Origin: Saccharospirillaceae bacterium
GTDB taxonomy: Bacteria > Pseudomonadota > Gammaproteobacteria > Pseudomonadales > Oceanobacteraceae
Length of the DNA stretch: 64,000 nucleotides
Reading direction: 5' to 3'
Assembly (NCBI GenBank): GCA_022448365.1
Contig: JAKVCS010000001.1
Coordinates: forward strand, 62,001 to 126,000
Part shown: one piece after another, positions 1 through 11,740 of the stretch
Layout: every line of letters starts with the position of its first letter
Position numbering within the stretch: position 1 is the stretch's first letter
Program-made: the position numbers and the translations under genes
Notes under the pieces: generated by a model
Told to the model about the DNA's origin: nothing
Databases searched by the model: none
The model's input: only the letters and a program-made list of their open reading frames with translations

Positions 1-882
1 AATCCGGCTGCGGGTACCGGACTTCATAAAACTGACCAACTGTTTCTGAGCAATAAATTTCTGCAGGTCAGCATCTAAATCATGAATAGGAACATTGTGC
101 TTGCGACTGCTATGAAAGCGCAGAACCCCGAGATCTTCTTTATCTTCGCGGCAAATTTCCAGGTCCTTGTTACCCTGATGAATATCGAACTCATCATAAG
201 CCAGGAAAGTGAAGTGATTATCCATCAGCCACTCAAGAAATGCCTTGGCTTCATGGCAATCGGAGTCGCTGAAGTGTTTATTTTTCCCCACCAGCTTAAT
301 CGCATCACCCACTTTTTTAACGATTGCCGGATAATCCTCAACACAGTGAGACACCTCAGCCAGAACCGATAGCAACTCGTCACGCAGCTCATCCAGCATC
401 TGCTTATCGGAGTGATGATCGATTTCAATGTATACAATCGCTTCAGGTTTGCTCTGTTTGGTTGCATGGCGCCAGCGTTCAGCATCTTTGCAGCTTTTGA
501 GCTTGCCTTGCTTATCGCGCTCAGCATGGAAAACACAGTAATGTATCGCATGCAAAGACATCTGACGGTTATTCAGCTGCATACGCACGGAATCAACAAG
601 AAACGGTACATCATCACAGACAATCTCGATTACGGTGTGCAAAGACTGCCAGCCGTAATTCTCGTAATCCGGGTTAAGAACCCGCACCTTGGCCTCACCA
701 GCTTTGCGGGTTTGCAGCAGCTGCCAGCAAGATAGTGTGGCGCCATAGACATCCTCTACCGAGCGGGCCAGCAGCTCCTCCATCGGTGCCTTGGAATAGT
801 ATAAATCCGCAAAGCTCTTCAGCAGTTCTACCTGGCTGGTTTCGTTGCGTTGTCCGATCAGATCATGCAATGCCGTTAACAT
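1..882 (-). CDS. gdhB: NAD-specific glutamate dehydrogenase, large type, N-terminal part (runs off the window)
   Basis: Reading the minus strand from an ATG at 882 gives 294 uninterrupted codons to the window edge. The protein starts MLTALHDLIGQ and carries two hallmarks of the roughly 1,600-residue bacterial NAD-GDH (GDH-180) family: DVPFLVDSVRMQLN near residue 90 and the block FLEWLMDNHFTFLAYDEFD near residue 220. The family deaminates glutamate to 2-oxoglutarate with NAD and is allosterically controlled; only the N-terminal ACT-like regulatory region is visible, so the catalytic domain cannot be checked. The start follows a weak AGGG. It is divergent from the MoxR operon. The family call is firm; the symbol follows Pseudomonas usage. 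Confidence 0.88.
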   Translation of the reverse strand, partial: MLTALHDLIGQRNETSQVELLKSFADLYYSKAPMEELLARSVEDVYGATLSCWQLLQTRKAGEAKVRVLNPDYENYGWQSLHTVIEIVCDDVPFLVDSVRMQLNNRQMSLHAIHYCVFHAERDKQGKLKSCKDAERWRHATKQSKPEAIVYIEIDHHSDKQMLDELRDELLSVLAEVSHCVEDYPAIVKKVGDAIKLVGKNKHFSDSDCHEAKAFLEWLMDNHFTFLAYDEFDIHQGNKDLEICREDKEDLGVLRFHSSRKHNVPIHDLDADLQKFIAQKQLVSFMKSGTRSRI

Positions 883-1052
883 TCAGAGGCCCTTGTTGTA
901 TACACTGTTACTAATAAGCGTAGCAGCTTGTAACAAATAGGCCGGGTTAACGTCCCAACTCAGTCAAAAAACAGAAAACAGCCAAAAACGGCGCTTCTTG
1001 ACGCTCCTTTACTGCAAACCACGAATCTTTCGTTTTTCTTCAGCCGGGAACA

Positions 1053-1080
1053 TTGACGCTCGCCCGATATCCAATAAAAT
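1053..1080 (+). promoter_or_regulatory. Probable sigma-70 promoter of the moxR-bat operon
   Basis: TTGACG at 1053-1058 and TAAAAT at 1075-1080 are separated by 16 bases, ending 34 bases before the chosen moxR ATG. A second copy of the -35-like word TTGACGCTC lies at 998-1006 but has no good -10. The call rests on motif match only. Confidence 0.5.
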
Positions 1081-1114
1081 CATTTTCAAATCAAGGCTCT
1101 AGGAATCGGTGCAA

Positions 1115-2074
1115 ATGACAGAACAACAAGGATTTGCTCAATTAAAACAATCGCTACAACAGCAAATCATTGGCCAGCCTCACCTGGTTGAAAGACTGCT
1201 TATCAGCTTATTGGCCGACGGTCATTTACTGGTGGAAGGTGCGCCTGGTCTGGCAAAGACCAAAGCCATTAATGCCCTGGCAGATCGCATCGAAGGTGAC
1301 TTTAAACGCGTCCAGTTCACCCCGGATCTGTTACCTGGTGATATCACCGGAACTGAGATCTATCGTCCACAACAACAGAGCTTCGATTTCCAGGCCGGTC
1401 CCATCTTTCATAATCTGATCCTCGCTGATGAAATCAACCGTGCTCCGGCTAAAGTACAGAGTGCGTTGCTGGAAGCGATGGCAGAACGTCAGGTAACTGT
1501 TGGTGGTGTTACCCGTCAGTTACCGGAACTGTTTCTGGTGATGGCAACCCAGAATCCGATCGAGCAGGAAGGTACCTATCCGCTTCCGGAAGCTCAGCTT
1601 GATCGTTTTCTAATGCATGTGGTTATTGATTACCCGGATGCCGATGCTGAACAACAAATTCTGCGTCTGGCCCGCGGGGAGGCAATGCACCAGAGCAACA
1701 CTGATACCCCGGTGCTCACACAATCCGATATCTTTGGCGCACGTCAACAAGCACTGGCGTTGCATATGAGCGACGCCGTTGAGCAATATATCGTCCAGCT
1801 GGTTATGGCAACCCGCCGCCCGCAGGCTTACGGTGATGATCTGGCCAGTTGGATCGAATTTGGCGCCAGCCCACGTGGCACCATCGCTCTGGATCGCTGT
1901 GCGCGCGCTCATGCCTGGATTCGTGGCCGCGACTACGTTAGCCCGGATGATGTGCAAGCCGTCATTCATGACGTAATGCGTCACCGCCTGTTACTGAGCT
2001 TTGAAGCAGAAGCCAGTGGTATGACGGCGAACAAAGTTATTAATGAGTTGATTCAGCGCGTCGCCGTTGCCTGA
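1115..2074 (+). CDS. MoxR-family AAA ATPase
   Basis: 319 residues. Walker A is GAPGLAKT near residue 45 and Walker B/sensor is LILADEINRAPAKVQ near 105, with the ATQNPIEQEGTYPLPEAQLDRF block typical in shorter form of MoxR proteins. MoxR ATPases act as chaperones for VWA-domain partners, here the four genes that follow. The ATG at 1115 is preferred because AGGA (1101-1104) is 10 bases upstream; a GTG at 1109 in the same frame is possible but only 4 bases from it. This is the first gene of an operon whose members overlap or nearly touch. Family assignment is secure; the substrate is not known. Confidence 0.93.
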   Translation: MTEQQGFAQLKQSLQQQIIGQPHLVERLLISLLADGHLLVEGAPGLAKTKAINALADRIEGDFKRVQFTPDLLPGDITGTEIYRPQQQSFDFQAGPIFHNLILADEINRAPAKVQSALLEAMAERQVTVGGVTRQLPELFLVMATQNPIEQEGTYPLPEAQLDRFLMHVVIDYPDADAEQQILRLARGEAMHQSNTDTPVLTQSDIFGARQQALALHMSDAVEQYIVQLVMATRRPQAYGDDLASWIEFGASPRGTIALDRCARAHAWIRGRDYVSPDDVQAVIHDVMRHRLLLSFEAEASGMTANKVINELIQRVAVA

Positions 2075-2081
2075 GGTCCGT

Positions 2082-3023
2082 ATGAGTTTTACTCAACGAT
2101 TTTCGTCCGGCGCCGAAATCAAACCGGCCAATCTGGTGAGCCTGCGCGACCTTGCCAACCAGTTGCCGCTGCACAAGCAGAAACGCATTATTAACGACCT
2201 GGCCGGACCCCATACTTCGGCCGTCCGCGGTCGAGGTATCGACTTTTCCGAAGTTCGTGAATATCAGCCCGGTGATGATATTCGCTCCATGGACTGGCGT
2301 GTAACCGCCCGCACAGGCGATCCTCATATCAAATTGTTCCGTGAGGAACGAGAGCGCCCGGTACTGGTGGTTTGTGATTTGCGCGCGAGTATGCATTTTG
2401 GTACACGCAGAGCGTTGAAAAGTGTTCTGGCGGCAGATATCAGTGCCCTAATTGCCTGGGCAGCCATGACAAATGGTGATCGCATCGGTGGTTTGATATT
2501 CAACGACCAGCAAGAAGTGGATTTACGACCTAAAACCGGTCGCAAACAGGTTCTGAGTCTGCTGCATAACATGGCTGAAATAGAGAAAAGTATCGCTTCT
2601 GACAACCATCAGCGTATGCAGCAAATATGTCGCCACATTCGTCGAATCGCCCGACCAGGAAGTGCCATCTACTTTGTCAGTGACTGGTCGGGCATTGACG
2701 CCGACTGCGAGCGTCAGTTGTTCAATGTTACCCGCCATTGTGATTTGGTCGCGGTGCAATTATACGATCCGATTGAAGCTGATTTGCCACCACCGGGACT
2801 ATACAACCTGACAGATCGACGTCAGAAACTCGCCCTGGATACACATTCCCAAACAGCCCGCGAAGCGCACCAACAAGCCTTTGCTCACCAACAACAGCAG
2901 ATTCGCCAACATATGTTGCGCTTAAAAGTGCCGCTGATTCGTATCGCTACAAACGATGATCCACTGACTTCCTTGCGCTCTGGTCTGGGCTTGACCCAGC
3001 AAGCATCAGGGAGAAGCCTATGA
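2082..3023 (+). CDS. DUF58 domain protein (MoxR partner)
   Basis: 313 residues from the ATG at 2082, preceded by TGAGG six bases upstream (an in-frame TTG at 2067 lies inside moxR and lacks a site). The DUF58 signature SMDWRVTARTGDPHIKLF sits near residue 75, just after GRGIDFSEVREYQPGDD. A VWA-like fold follows, with DRIGGLIFND and VSDWSG stretches. DUF58 proteins are regular partners of MoxR ATPases and are thought to be adaptors or metal-binding scaffolds. It is soluble and starts eight bases after the moxR stop region. The last four bases overlap the next gene (ATGA). Confidence 0.9.
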   Translation: MSFTQRFSSGAEIKPANLVSLRDLANQLPLHKQKRIINDLAGPHTSAVRGRGIDFSEVREYQPGDDIRSMDWRVTARTGDPHIKLFREERERPVLVVCDLRASMHFGTRRALKSVLAADISALIAWAAMTNGDRIGGLIFNDQQEVDLRPKTGRKQVLSLLHNMAEIEKSIASDNHQRMQQICRHIRRIARPGSAIYFVSDWSGIDADCERQLFNVTRHCDLVAVQLYDPIEADLPPPGLYNLTDRRQKLALDTHSQTAREAHQQAFAHQQQQIRQHMLRLKVPLIRIATNDDPLTSLRSGLGLTQQASGRSL

Positions 3024-3547
3024 TCACAACATTATCCCAACTGGCTCCAACAGCCGGTCAGGCTAACCCACTGCCGTTGCAGGGTTTGCAATTACCAGAC
3101 GCTGTCAGTTGGTGGCCGCTGGCACCAGGATGGTGGTTACTCATCACCATTCTGTGTACAGCGACGCCACTGTTGGTGTTTCTGATCTTCCGAATGTGGC
3201 GCCGTAACAGCGACAAACGCCAGGCCAAAAAGCTATTAAACTCAGCTTACAGTCAATGGCTGGCTGACCAGAATCAACAGCAGCTGATTCTGCAATTGAA
3301 TACGGTTTTGAAACGTTTCTGTCGCCAGCGTTTTCCCAAAGCCATTTCGTTATCTGAGCAACGCTGGAGCGATTTTCTTAATCACAGTGCCGGGACGGAT
3401 TTATTTTCTGAACAGCAAAGTAAGGCTCTTCAATCCGGCGCGTATCAGGAACAACCGATGCCAGTACTTGACGAAAAAGATTTGGTAAGAAACTGCCAGC
3501 GCTGGCTAAGTAAAGCCAAAAACGCCAATCTCAGGGAGACAGACTAA
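3020..3547 (+). CDS. DUF4381 membrane protein of the Bat/MoxR operon
   Basis: 175 residues with a single transmembrane segment at about residues 35-56 (WWLLITILCTATPLLVFLIF) and a charged cytoplasmic C-terminal part with the FCRQRFP motif. This architecture, size and position between the DUF58 and VWA genes match the DUF4381 family. The family has no established biochemical role and is inferred to tether the MoxR complex to the inner membrane. The start ATG overlaps the preceding TGA and the stop TAA overlaps the next ATG, so translation is probably coupled. Confidence 0.82.
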   Translation: MITTLSQLAPTAGQANPLPLQGLQLPDAVSWWPLAPGWWLLITILCTATPLLVFLIFRMWRRNSDKRQAKKLLNSAYSQWLADQNQQQLILQLNTVLKRFCRQRFPKAISLSEQRWSDFLNHSAGTDLFSEQQSKALQSGAYQEQPMPVLDEKDLVRNCQRWLSKAKNANLRETD

Positions 3548-4557
3548 TGGAATGGCATTGGCCGTGGGCATTTTTATTATTTCCATTACCCTGGATTATT
3601 CGCGCATTCATTCCCGCTGCCAAAGTTCAGCAGGCTGCATTACTGGTACCGAACCTCGATATCTGGACTCAGGCTGGTCATCAGCACAGTGGCATCCGTA
3701 GATCATCGATACGTCATTGGTTGTTACCTTTATTTGTCTGGATGGCACTGTTAGCGGCCCTTGCCCGCCCTTATCAATCTGGCGAAGTTGTCGAATTACC
3801 GGTTTCCGGTCGTGACCTGATGCTGGCTGTTGACTTATCTCTGAGTATGGAAAAAGAAGATATGCAACTGAGCAATCGCCCGGTTAATCGCCTGGTAATT
3901 GTAAAACAGGTGCTAAATAATTTTATTGAAAAGCGTCAGGGAGACCGTCTGGGTCTGGTGGTGTTTGGTTCCGAGGCATTTTTACAGGCACCGCTGACGT
4001 TTGATACACAAACCGTTAAACAATTTATGAATGAGGCCCAGATTGGTCTGGCCGGTAAATCCACCGCCATTGGCGATGCCATTGGCCTGACCATAAAACG
4101 GCTGAAAAGTAATCCGGAAAACAGTCGGGTAATGATTTTATTAACCGATGGCTCGAATACCTCGGGTGAAGTGGAGCCGGTAAAAGCAGCGCAACTGGCT
4201 GCTAAAAATAAGGTAAAAATATACACTATTGGTCTGGGTGCCGACCTGATGGAAGTGCCGAGCTTTTTTGGTACTCGCCGGGTAAACCCTTCGCGGGACC
4301 TGGACGAAACGACTCTACGCCAGATCGCACAAATTACCAGCGGATCTTTTTTCCGGGCCCGCGACAGTCAGGAATTACAGCAGATTTATCAGTTTATTGA
4401 TGAACTGGAGCCTACCGAGAAAGACCCACAAATTTATCGCCCACAGCAAAACCTGTTTCACTGGCCGATGTTAGCGGCATTTATTGCCAGTTTATTATTG
4501 GCTCTGCAACAGTCAGGGATTGTGTCACGTTTTAAGACGATAGAAGGTAAATCATGA
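3547..4557 (+). CDS. VWA-domain membrane protein, BatA-like
   Basis: 336 residues. A hydrophobic N-terminus, a second membrane segment at about 60-75, a VWA domain with the MIDAS motif DLSLS (near residue 97) and LTDGSNTSG (near 200), and a C-terminal membrane segment (WPMLAAFIASLLLAL). This is the BatA layout: two membrane anchors at the start, VWA in the periplasm, one anchor at the end. BatA-type proteins contribute to stress or oxygen tolerance in Bacteroides and Leptospira; the role here is inferred. It begins with TAATG overlap and ends with ATGA overlap to the next gene. Confidence 0.87.
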   Translation: MEWHWPWAFLLFPLPWIIRAFIPAAKVQQAALLVPNLDIWTQAGHQHSGIRRSSIRHWLLPLFVWMALLAALARPYQSGEVVELPVSGRDLMLAVDLSLSMEKEDMQLSNRPVNRLVIVKQVLNNFIEKRQGDRLGLVVFGSEAFLQAPLTFDTQTVKQFMNEAQIGLAGKSTAIGDAIGLTIKRLKSNPENSRVMILLTDGSNTSGEVEPVKAAQLAAKNKVKIYTIGLGADLMEVPSFFGTRRVNPSRDLDETTLRQIAQITSGSFFRARDSQELQQIYQFIDELEPTEKDPQIYRPQQNLFHWPMLAAFIASLLLALQQSGIVSRFKTIEGKS

Positions 4558-6593
4558 GCCTGCTCGATCCTATTCAACAGTTTCATTTTATTCGTGCAGA
4601 CTGGTTGTTGTTATTGCTGCCAGCCTGTGCAGTATTTCTATTGTTGCTGAAGCGTAAGCTGACTGCAGGCCAATGGCAGGATGTTATTGACCAAGAATTA
4701 TTGCCGTACGTGCTCGACAATGCACCGCAAAAAAACGACCGGAGCAGCTTGTGGCTGGTCATGTTTACCTGGGTTATCGCGACGATTGCGTTAGCCGGAC
4801 CAAGCTGGGAAAAAATGCCAACTCCGGTGGAAAAAAATCAGGACGCTCTGGTGATTTTGCTCGACATGTCGTTATCCATGGGAGCACAGGACATTAAGCC
4901 GGATCGGGCGACCCGGGCAATCCAGAAAGTGACCGATGTTATTCGCGGCAGAGAGGATGGTTTAACCGCATTGCTAACCTATTCCGGTGAAGCCCATACC
5001 GTGACACCGTTAACTGACGACCGCGACACCATTGAAAATCTGTTGCCTGCGATTTCGCCGTTTATTATGCCCAAGCCGGGCAGCCGCCCGGACAAAGCCA
5101 TCGCCCTGGCACAACGGCTGGTAACCGACGCAGGTATTGGTAAAGCACGATTATTATTAATCACTGATGGCATCATTAATAAAGATATTCAGCGTATCGA
5201 CAAAGTACTGGATACCGAGCGTTTTCAGCTCAGTGTCATGACCCTTGGGACAGCGGAAGGGGCACCGGTTTCTATGCCGAACAGTGGCTTTTTGCGTGAT
5301 GGCCAGGGAAACATTGTCTTACCAAAACTCGATTTGCAACCGATTCGCAAGCTGGTATCCGAACTGAATGTTGCCTGGCAACCGATTCGTTACGACGACC
5401 AGGACTGGCAACAACTGTTGCAACCCAAAACCACCAATGAGGCAAAAGCAGAATTTTCTGACAGCGGTGATAACAAACAGTTTGATCAATGGTTTGATCA
5501 GGGCTTCTGGTTGATATTCCTGTTGCTGCCAGTAACGCTGTTACTCTTTCGTCGTGGCGTGCTGTTCAGCTGGCTGTTATTGCCGGCTCTGATATTACCG
5601 GCAACGAATCCGACGTCGGCCTGGGCCAACGACCCCGTGTCAGCTGATCCGCCAACGGTGATTCAACAGCAGCTAAGTGAACAACAAGCGAATCAACAAC
5701 AAGCCGGCCAGGAAAGCGGCTTTTGGCAGAATCTGTGGCAAACCCCAGACCAGCAAGGCGCAGAATTATTAAACAGCGACCCCGCTGCAGCAGCGCAGCG
5801 TTTTGAAAACCCAGACTGGCAAGGCGTGGCGTCTTATCAGGCGGGTGACTATGAGGCCGCGCAACGAGCATTTGCCGACAACCACAGCGCGAATGGACGC
5901 TACAACTACGCCAATGCCCTTGCTCAGTCAGGTGAACTGCAAGCCGCCCTCGACGCTTATGCAGAAGCCCTGCAGCAACAACCGGACTTTACGGATGCCA
6001 TCGAAAACCGCAAGGTTGTTGAGCAAGCGCTGAAGCAACAAAAAAATCAGGAACAACAAAAACAGCAAAATAAAGACGGCCAGCCACAGGGTAGCGATGA
6101 AAATCAGAGCGGTGATTCTTCCCAAACACAACAGTCGCAGCAACAAGAATCGCAACAACAAAATTCACAAGACAGCCAACAAAACCAACAAACTGGAAGT
6201 CAAACTGACCCGAAACGCGCCGAGCCAGGCGAACAGCAAAATACCAGCACCGCCAATAAGCAGCAAGACGACGCATTTGCCGAACAAAAAGCTGCAGAGC
6301 AGAAAGAGCCGCAAAATAAAGACGGAAATCAACAACCGCTGAGCGAACAAAAGCCACAACAAACAACCACCAACAGTGAACAGGATTCGGACCAGAGCGC
6401 TGCAGATCCGGCGTCAATGACACAGCAGCCAATGCAGGAATCGCAGCTAGATCGTGAAGAACAAGCTGCGATGCAGCAGTGGCTTAATCGTATTCCGGAT
6501 AACCCTGGCAATTTGTTGCAACGGAAATTTTTATATCAGTATCGCCAGCAAGATGGTGGCCAATCAGAACAACAGGAGGACGTGTTGTGGTAA
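4554..6593 (+). CDS. VWA plus TPR membrane protein, fused BatB/BatC type, with Gln-rich tail
   Basis: 679 residues. Two N-terminal membrane segments, a VWA domain with MIDAS DMSLS (near residue 105) and LITDG (near 205), membrane segments at about 318-352, one or two TPR units (DYEAAQRAFADN..., NYANALAQSGELQAALDAY), then about 170 residues dominated by Gln, Asn, Ser and Lys. In Bacteroides BatB (VWA) and BatC (TPR) are separate; the fused form is common in gammaproteobacteria. The tail is low complexity and probably disordered. The start overlaps batA by four bases. Confidence 0.85.
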   Translation: MSLLDPIQQFHFIRADWLLLLLPACAVFLLLLKRKLTAGQWQDVIDQELLPYVLDNAPQKNDRSSLWLVMFTWVIATIALAGPSWEKMPTPVEKNQDALVILLDMSLSMGAQDIKPDRATRAIQKVTDVIRGREDGLTALLTYSGEAHTVTPLTDDRDTIENLLPAISPFIMPKPGSRPDKAIALAQRLVTDAGIGKARLLLITDGIINKDIQRIDKVLDTERFQLSVMTLGTAEGAPVSMPNSGFLRDGQGNIVLPKLDLQPIRKLVSELNVAWQPIRYDDQDWQQLLQPKTTNEAKAEFSDSGDNKQFDQWFDQGFWLIFLLLPVTLLLFRRGVLFSWLLLPALILPATNPTSAWANDPVSADPPTVIQQQLSEQQANQQQAGQESGFWQNLWQTPDQQGAELLNSDPAAAAQRFENPDWQGVASYQAGDYEAAQRAFADNHSANGRYNYANALAQSGELQAALDAYAEALQQQPDFTDAIENRKVVEQALKQQKNQEQQKQQNKDGQPQGSDENQSGDSSQTQQSQQQESQQQNSQDSQQNQQTGSQTDPKRAEPGEQQNTSTANKQQDDAFAEQKAAEQKEPQNKDGNQQPLSEQKPQQTTTNSEQDSDQSAADPASMTQQPMQESQLDREEQAAMQQWLNRIPDNPGNLLQRKFLYQYRQQDGGQSEQQEDVLW

Positions 6594-8257
6594 ACCGTCT
6601 GCGTTATTTATTCACCCTCGTTTTTTTAGTCAGTGCACTCTTTTGTCAGAATGCTTGGGCAGCCGCCTTCAGCGCCAGCGTTGATCGGAAAAACATCAGC
6701 GAAAACGATACTTTTTCTCTGATGCTGCGTTATGGCGAACAAGTCGGTTTTGGCTCACCTGACCTGACTCCGCTGGAGCGTGACTTTCAGGTGCTGAATC
6801 AGCAGCGCTCCAATCAGTTTCGCTCCATCAATGGTCGCAATGAATCATTTACCGAATGGACGCTCACACTCAGTCCGAAACGCACAGGCAAACTGACCAT
6901 TCCAACCATCAGTTTTAAAAACAAACGCACCCAAACGATCACGATGAATGTCAGTGCGCTATCGGCTGCAGTAAAAAAACAGCTGGAAAAAGAGTTCTTT
7001 TTTGATGTGGAAATCAGTAAAGGCCCGTATTACGTTCAGGGGCAGATACTTTATAAAGAGAAGCTGTTCTACAGCGTTAACCATGAAGACCCGAGCCTAT
7101 CCGATTTCAAAGTAACCGACGCCCGAGTTGAACCACTATCCGAAGTGCGCTCCTATCAAACAGTGGTCGACGGCCAACGTCTGGGAGTCTACGAACGACA
7201 GTACGCTATTTTTCCTGAAGAAAGCGGCAACCTCGTCATACCAGGACAACGATTCAACGCCCGAGTTACCAACCCTTATGATCGTTGGAGTCGGGGACGC
7301 CAAGCGGGGATTGTCAGCAAACCGGTGCAGCTTGAGGTAAAGCCCATTCCAGCCAACTACCCTCAGGCCCCCTGGCTGCCGGCCAGCCGACTGGAAATCA
7401 ATGAAACCTTCAGTAACGGCGACCAATCACAATGGACTGTGGGTGAACCGGTTACCCGGACCATCAAAGTTACGGCCAGTGGCCTCAGTGGTAGCCAGAT
7501 TCCCGCGATAGCACTGCCGGTGGTCGATAAAATCCGGTATTACCCCGATCAATCGGATAACAGTGAGCGCATGAGTGAAACCGGCATTCAGGGCACGCTG
7601 CAGCAATCCATGGCGATAGTACCCACTGCTGAGGGCCGTCTGGTACTACCCGAAGTCAGGATTCCCTGGTGGAACACCCGGTTAGGCATACTGGAATACG
7701 CCGTGTTGCCGGCCAGAACCATTCTGGTAAAACCAGCAACGATTGCACAGCCAGAAACCATCGCACCTGCTCTCAACAACGCGGTAGCAGCGGCAAATAA
7801 CACCGGTACGATAACCGGGCCAGCAAATGGCTACTGGATTATTGCGTCCTGCGTGTTGTTTTTATCAAATCTGATTCTGGTCTATCTGCTTTGGCGGCAG
7901 AAAAATCGTGTTTCTGAACCACCGGAATCACTGCCACAGACCGTCAGCGATAAACAGCGCTGGAAAGAACTGAAACAGGCTTGCCAACAAAATGATGCGC
8001 AACAAATCCGTACCGCAGTCATGCATTGGACGTCTGCCTATTTCAAACGGGAAGATATTGTGCGACTCGATCAGATTCAGGCGTTACACAACAACCATCG
8101 ACTGAGCGCTGCATTAGCCGAGCTGGATGCCCTGCTCTATGCCAGCAATTCGACAAACAGCGCGTTTAACGGTGCGAATTTACTCGCGCTGCTGAAAACC
8201 CTCAAACCGGATTGCAACAATCAGAATGCAAACGCTCTCAAACCTCTGTATTCCTGA
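6587..8257 (+). CDS. BatD-like protein (oxygen-tolerance family)
   Basis: 556 residues from a GTG at 6587 with an excellent AGGAGG seven bases upstream, overlapping the previous stop. It has a signal peptide (LVFLVSALFCQNAWA), several immunoglobulin-like beta domains in the periplasm, a C-terminal membrane helix (GYWIIASCVLFLSNLILVYL, near residues 420-440) and a cytoplasmic tail of about 115 residues. This is the BatD layout. It likely works with the VWA proteins at the inner membrane face. It is the last gene of the operon. Confidence 0.85.
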   Translation: MVNRLRYLFTLVFLVSALFCQNAWAAAFSASVDRKNISENDTFSLMLRYGEQVGFGSPDLTPLERDFQVLNQQRSNQFRSINGRNESFTEWTLTLSPKRTGKLTIPTISFKNKRTQTITMNVSALSAAVKKQLEKEFFFDVEISKGPYYVQGQILYKEKLFYSVNHEDPSLSDFKVTDARVEPLSEVRSYQTVVDGQRLGVYERQYAIFPEESGNLVIPGQRFNARVTNPYDRWSRGRQAGIVSKPVQLEVKPIPANYPQAPWLPASRLEINETFSNGDQSQWTVGEPVTRTIKVTASGLSGSQIPAIALPVVDKIRYYPDQSDNSERMSETGIQGTLQQSMAIVPTAEGRLVLPEVRIPWWNTRLGILEYAVLPARTILVKPATIAQPETIAPALNNAVAAANNTGTITGPANGYWIIASCVLFLSNLILVYLLWRQKNRVSEPPESLPQTVSDKQRWKELKQACQQNDAQQIRTAVMHWTSAYFKREDIVRLDQIQALHNNHRLSAALAELDALLYASNSTNSAFNGANLLALLKTLKPDCNNQNANALKPLYS

Positions 8258-8285
8258 AGAGTACCGAAACCAGATCATAAGCGGC

Positions 8286-8309
8286 CACCTGAAGTTGTCT
8301 CTTCAGGTG
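8286..8309. terminator. Hairpin between convergent batD and SMR genes
   Basis: Perfect 9-bp inverted repeat CACCTGAAG / CTTCAGGTG with a 6-base loop, 28 bases past the batD stop. There is no T-run on either side, so it may be a transcript-end stabiliser rather than a classic intrinsic terminator. The same arms recur upstream of ffs at 59600-59617. Confidence 0.4.
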
Positions 8310-8486
8310 ACCAGCACCCCATCGTTGTCAAAACATGAATTCGATTCTGACTGAGATACTGCATTATGTCTGTGGTGTCATTGTCTGTTTGCTAGATGCA
8401 CACGGTATCGTAACGGCGAAAAATCCGGTCTCAACTGACCAGCGCAGAAACCTTTAGCGCTTAAATAATGCGCATCGTTATTTCAA

Positions 8487-8816
8487 CTAATGACTGGCGG
8501 TTTTCGAAAACAACTGAATCACTACCACCCCGCATATGATCAGGCTAATACCTGTAATCGCTGGCAAGTCTGGCACCTGTCGATAGAAAATCGCGGTCAC
8601 GAACGCCACTAATACAATTCCCAATCCGGCCCACAATGCATAAGCAACTCCGACCGGGAAGGTGCGTAACGTTAAGGTGAAAAAATAAAAAGCGATGGCA
8701 TAACCCACAACCACAATCAAACTGGGAATAAAACGGGTAAATTCATCAGTGGCCTTAAGCGCACTGGTGGCAATAACTTCGGCAACGATAGTGATGATTA
8801 AGTAGTGGTAGTTCAT
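8487..8816 (-). CDS. Small multidrug resistance (SMR) family transporter
   Basis: 109 residues with four hydrophobic segments and the conserved membrane-embedded glutamate (Glu13 in IVAEVIATSALK, equivalent to Glu14 of EmrE). The central AYALWAGLGIVLVAF block is diagnostic for EmrE/QacE-type proton-coupled exporters of cationic compounds or guanidinium. The ATG at 8816 follows AAGGGA by about 7 bases; upstream in-frame codons give a non-hydrophobic extension and are not used. It is a single gene between convergent batD and the SLT gene. Substrate cannot be told from sequence. Confidence 0.9.
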   Translation of the reverse strand: MNYHYLIITIVAEVIATSALKATDEFTRFIPSLIVVVGYAIAFYFFTLTLRTFPVGVAYALWAGLGIVLVAFVTAIFYRQVPDLPAITGISLIICGVVVIQLFSKTASH

Positions 8817-8968
8817 ACGGCAATCCCTTCCATATCTGACCCATACTTTCAACGTAGCAGTGGTCGAGATTGCCGCAATTTTAGAATTGTAACCTTGGTA
8901 CTTCTTACATACTTGTGTCGCCATAAGATATGACATGGCGAGCCAAGCTACCTGATAGTATCAACTCA

Positions 8969-9613
8969 TCAACCGAATGGCGTAGTCAGTACACGATCTT
9001 CAGCGCCAAACAAGGTTCGCCAAAACCAACCACTCTCGAGATCATCCCGGCATTGCACCAGCTGGCGTTGATATAACGCTGAACGTCGCTCAACTTTTGC
9101 AGCGACTTTCATCAGCCAAGGTTTCTTTTTATGAGTGCCGCGTAGGTAACCACCGGCACCATCATGATAGGCAAGGTACAGCCGATAAGCATCGTGCGAT
9201 TTTATCCCAGTGCGCTTGATGGTATTGGTGTTGTACCAACCAATAAAATCTACCGCATCTTCAAACTCATCTCGATCAGCGCCCCAGTTGCCGGTTTTAC
9301 GCTGGTATTCCACCCAGGTTGCATCGAGAGCCTGAGCATAACCATAAGCAGAGGACGGACGTGGCCCCGGAATGATCCATAAAAACCACTCTCTTGACGG
9401 GCGGTTATCATCGATAAATTTTGATTCCTGGTGAATAAACGCCATGGTAACCGAAATAGGAATACCGTATTTATCGTGTACGGCTTTCGAGGCGTTATAC
9501 CAATCGTAATATTCATCGAATATTTCACACACATCACCAATATTTTTCGGTTGCGGTGTAGAACAAGCGGCCAGAAAAACGAGTGGCAACATCAATAATA
9601 TTTGACGAATCAT
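8969..9613 (-). CDS. Transglycosylase SLT-domain lipoprotein
   Basis: 214 residues with a lipoprotein signal (LPLVFLAACS, cleavage before Cys17) and a lysozyme-like fold: the candidate catalytic Glu is in FIHQESKF near residue 63, followed by SSAYGYAQALDATW and YHDGAGGYL, which correspond to the GLMQ and AYN-like motifs of lytic transglycosylases. It would cut peptidoglycan from the outer or inner membrane. An AAGG site lies 8 bases before the ATG. It sits 24 bases downstream of ligA and is probably co-transcribed. Confidence 0.82.
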   Translation of the reverse strand: MIRQILLMLPLVFLAACSTPQPKNIGDVCEIFDEYYDWYNASKAVHDKYGIPISVTMAFIHQESKFIDDNRPSREWFLWIIPGPRPSSAYGYAQALDATWVEYQRKTGNWGADRDEFEDAVDFIGWYNTNTIKRTGIKSHDAYRLYLAYHDGAGGYLRGTHKKKPWLMKVAAKVERRSALYQRQLVQCRDDLESGWFWRTLFGAEDRVLTTPFG

Positions 9614-9637
9614 GAATAAACCTTGTAAAGAAAGCCG

Positions 9638-11740
<2,103 letters not shown>

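Noticed and set aside
6097-6342. Alternative frame through the Gln-rich tail of the VWA/TPR gene with Lys/Asn-rich translation
   Set aside because: CAA/CAG repeats leave other frames open; no start site and the zero frame is confirmed by flanking domains.
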